A DNA stretch of 6,460 bases from the NCBI GenBank assembly GCA_050696075.1, contig JBOGUF010000217.1:1-6460 (forward strand), in the 5' to 3' direction. Shown piece by piece: positions 5,214 to 6,460 of this stretch; the first letter of the stretch is position 1, and every line of letters begins with the position of its first letter. The translations under genes were made by a program, and so were the position numbers. Source of the stretch: JBOGUF01 sp050696075. Lineage in GTDB: Bacteria > Chloroflexota > Chloroflexia > Thermomicrobiales > UBA6265. The notes beneath the pieces are model-generated. The model had not been told where the DNA came from. It saw nothing but the letters and a program-made list of their open reading frames with translations, and searched no databases.

Positions 5214-5624
5214 CTACGTGCCGCGAATCTGTTGCACCAGCGCGTCCAGCGACAGATACATGCGTAGCGCCGTGATGGCGCTCGCGTCCCCATCGAGGTC
5301 GTAGGCGACGGCGTAGGGGAGACGGACCTCACGGCCGGTCGGGGCGATGCCGGCGAACTCGCCGGTGTGTTTGCCGATGAAGACGGCCTCGATCATCGCC
5401 CGCCGTTCGTCGACGACCAGCGATATGATCTCCATCGTGGCGGCGAACGCGCGCGCATGCATGCAGGCGATCAGGTCGGCGACCGCGTCGCGGCCGCGCG
5501 TGACCTCGCCAGATTCCATCATGGTCAGCGTCGCATCGGGCGCCAGCAACGCCCCGTACGCTCCATTGCCGACCAGTGCTTCCAGATAGGCCGTCATCGT
5601 GGCCCGCGTCCGCTCGACCGTCAT
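5214..5624 (-). CDS. SnoaL-like (NTF2-fold) protein
   Basis: This 136-residue protein has the size and pattern of the SnoaL-like/NTF2 superfamily, small alpha-beta barrels that include polyketide cyclases, ester cyclases, isomerases and non-enzymatic members. It starts with a helical part (TRATMTAYLEALV), then a strand with APDATLTMMESGEVTRGRDAV (28-48). The most telling segment is FIGKHTGEFAGIAPTGREVRLP (82-103), followed by VAYDLDGD and the closing RMYLSLDALVQQI (121-133). There is no signal peptide or membrane segment, so it is cytoplasmic. ATG 5624 was chosen because MTVERTRATM begins cleanly and GGGTGAG lies just upstream; GTG 5639 would add MWVRW. The gene has its own 140-base upstream region containing the 17-bp element at 5734-5750, and ends by the hairpin at 5183-5205. 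The family is likely; the actual reaction, if any, cannot be told. Confidence 0.85.
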   Translation of the reverse strand: MTVERTRATMTAYLEALVGNGAYGALLAPDATLTMMESGEVTRGRDAVADLIACMHARAFAATMEIISLVVDERRAMIEAVFIGKHTGEFAGIAPTGREVRLPYAVAYDLDGDASAITALRMYLSLDALVQQIRGT

Positions 5625-5733
5625 CCATCTCACCCACACCCGTCCATGTCCCGCTCTTGTCCCTCGCGATCATCCTCCGTTGGGTCAGGCCGCGGACACA
5701 CGCCGCATCCCATCTGCAATCTAGCAACGAGAC

Positions 5734-5750
5734 GTTCCAAAAAGGTTCCA
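5734..5750 (-). promoter_or_regulatory. Shared 17-bp element, copy 1 (upstream of the SnoaL-like gene)
   Basis: On the minus strand this reads TGGAACCTTTTTGGAAC: two TGGAAC half-sites 11 bp apart. It differs from the copy at 6289-6305 at only two of 17 positions, both in the spacer. It lies about 110 bases before the SnoaL-like ATG. GGAACC also resembles an ECF -35 element, and CGTT follows TGGAAC after 15 bases. It may be a promoter element or a regulator's operator. Confidence 0.6.
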
Positions 5751-5764
5751 CGCGCCCTATTGAT

Positions 5765-6214
5765 CTAAACTGCCGGCGACACGGCCGGCCGCTGCAAGCG
5801 TTCCCGCCGGCGAGCAAGCAGGGTGGCGAGCACGATGCCAACGACGTTGACGCCGATTTCGCTGAACGAGGTCACCTCGCCATTGACGGTGGTCCGCGAC
5901 GAGGCGGTGATCGGGAACGCGATGAACTGCTCGGTCGGGCTGCCTTCGGTGTTCCAGGCGTAGAATGGGATCTGGATCACCGCCCAGACCATGCAGAGCA
6001 TCCAGCCGAGGCCGACCGGCTGCCGCGGCCAGAGCAGGACGCCTCCGGCCAGACCGAGCAGCCCCAGGAAGGCGCGCGCCACCGCCGGCACTTCTCCGTC
6101 TACCGCCGGCCCGATCGAGACGACGACGCTAACGAGACCGACGATCGCACAGTATGCCGCCAGCAGCGCACCCGATCGACCGAGGCGGCTCTCCCCCGCA
6201 TTCCACCATTCCAT
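5765..6214 (-). CDS. Small four-helix membrane protein of unknown function
   Basis: ATG 6214 is preceded at six bases by a strong GGGAGG, which settles the start and gives 149 residues. Hydrophobic segments at about 16-36 (ALLAAYCAIVGLVSVVVSIG), 44-62, 68-86 (GLGWMLCMVWAVIQIPFYA) and 118-134 predict four membrane helices. A polar loop of about 30 residues (88-117, including NTEGSPTEQF and SSRTTVNGEV) joins helices three and four. The C-terminus is basic (ARRRERLQRP), so by the positive-inside rule it should be cytoplasmic, which places the N-terminus inside too and the 88-117 loop outside. I do not recognise the family. It lies between a regulator gene and the SnoaL-like gene, all on the minus strand, and has its own upstream copy of the 17-bp element. 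Confidence 0.8.
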   Translation of the reverse strand: MEWWNAGESRLGRSGALLAAYCAIVGLVSVVVSIGPAVDGEVPAVARAFLGLLGLAGGVLLWPRQPVGLGWMLCMVWAVIQIPFYAWNTEGSPTEQFIAFPITASSRTTVNGEVTSFSEIGVNVVGIVLATLLARRRERLQRPAVSPAV

Positions 6215-6268
6215 CGCTATCCTCCCTTGCCCGTGGACGGTCCAAGCGACGCGACACCCTTGGATGAA

Positions 6269-6294
6269 TACGACCCTACCACGCCTATGTTCCA
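6269..6294 (-). promoter_or_regulatory. ECF-sigma-like promoter of the membrane protein gene
   Basis: On the minus strand TGGAAC (6294-6289), a 16-base spacer and CGTA (6272-6269) match the layout of ECF promoters such as those of Bacillus SigW (TGAAAC-N16-CGTA). Transcription would start near 6262, giving a leader of about 48 bases before ATG 6214. The TGGAAC is the inner half-site of the shared 17-bp element. Confidence 0.4.
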
Positions 6295-6305
6295 GGAAGG
6301 TTCCA
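6289..6305 (-). promoter_or_regulatory. Shared 17-bp element, copy 2 (upstream of the membrane protein gene)
   Basis: On the minus strand this reads TGGAACCTTCCTGGAAC, matching copy 1 at 15 of 17 bases with both half-sites intact. It lies 74 bases before the ATG at 6214 and only nine bases beyond the stop of the upstream regulator gene. See the entry at 5734-5750 for the two readings of its role. Confidence 0.65.
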
Positions 6306-6314
6306 ACGGCAAGA

Positions 6315-6460
6315 TCAGTCTGAATCCGGCGGCAGCGCCTCGGCAATGGCCTGCCCGGCCGTCATCAATCGGCCCTCGGCCCAGGCGGCGGCGGCTGGTG
6401 CTTCATCGAGAGCGCTCCTGGCCGGAGCCAAGAGATGATCGAGATCGGCCTGCCAATCCG
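6315..6460 (-). CDS. C-terminal end of a large multidomain transcriptional regulator (partial)
   Basis: The minus-strand frame is open from the right edge (first whole codon at 6458) to TGA at 6317-6315 and gives the last 47 residues of a longer protein. The segment ARSALDEAPAAAAWAEGRLM, continuing TAGQAIAEAL, follows the pattern 'A-x-LGE-x-x-F-x-x-AW-x-x-GR-x-x-x-x-x-x-A-i-x-x-AL' that ends the TPR region of large ATPase-type regulators common in Thermomicrobia-like bacteria. In LuxR-type members a helix-turn-helix follows this pattern; here the protein stops instead, so any DNA-binding domain would be at the unseen N-terminus. Coding and type are inferred from a short stretch. It is the upstream neighbour of the membrane protein gene and may regulate the block. 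Confidence 0.6.
   Translation of the reverse strand, partial: DWQADLDHLLAPARSALDEAPAAAAWAEGRLMTAGQAIAEALPPDSD

Noticed and set aside
5329..5841. Minus-strand frame of 170 codons, with GGAGG next to an ATG at 5673
   Set aside because: It overlaps the SnoaL-like gene in another frame with R/D/G-rich composition. The GGAGG is directly adjacent to the ATG and wrongly spaced.
6215..6346. Longer start for the membrane protein
   Set aside because: It would run through the 17-bp element and the candidate promoter; ATG 6214 has an ideally spaced GGGAGG.
1..6460. tRNA, rRNA or known riboswitch
   Set aside because: No cloverleaf, rRNA segment or riboswitch core was recognised on either strand by eye.

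Overview
The window is GC-rich, densely coding bacterial DNA with clear Shine-Dalgarno sites, a Tat-exported protein and many arginine- and alanine-rich proteins. The protein styles, especially a regulator C-terminus of the 'AWAEGR...AIAEAL' type and an UlaG-like hydrolase, suggest a Chloroflexota bacterium, possibly of the Thermomicrobia. This is a judgement from sequence style, not a search result.

Layout. (1) Bases 1-1512, plus strand: the 3' end of an unrecognised protein, coupled by a GTGA overlap to an UlaG-family metallo-beta-lactamase-fold hydrolase. (2) Bases 1709-2821, plus strand: a lone Zn/Mn/Fe-type ABC transporter permease carrying a winged-helix domain at its C-terminus; no ATPase or binding-protein gene is visible beside it. 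(3) Bases 2819-2958: two 7-bp tandem repeat arrays in one common register. They fill the space between convergent genes and contain the stop codons of both. (4) Bases 2930-3558, minus strand: a ParD-type antitoxin gene broken by a one-base frameshift, followed by a small unrecognised gene where a ParE toxin would be expected. (5) Bases 3559-4036: a long non-coding stretch with a perfect 10-bp palindrome next to a TTGACA promoter, a second ECF-like promoter candidate and a long leader. (6) Bases 4037-5149, plus strand: a Tat-exported SMP-30/gluconolactonase-type beta-propeller, ending at a strong hairpin shared with the convergent gene. (7) Bases 5214-6460, minus strand: a SnoaL-like protein, a four-helix membrane protein and the end of a large regulator gene. 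A nearly identical 17-bp element stands upstream of the first two.

How the genes fit together. Two unrelated lactonase-type folds (UlaG-like and SMP-30-like) hint at sugar-lactone or sugar-acid metabolism, but they are not in one operon. The minus-strand block at the right looks like a small co-regulated set, because the 17-bp element precedes two separate genes. The middle of the window (repeats, damaged antitoxin, less GC-biased codons) looks like an accessory insertion point. The points most worth a second look are the shared 17-bp element, the permease with its regulator-like domain, the frameshifted antitoxin with an unknown partner, and the in-register heptad arrays.
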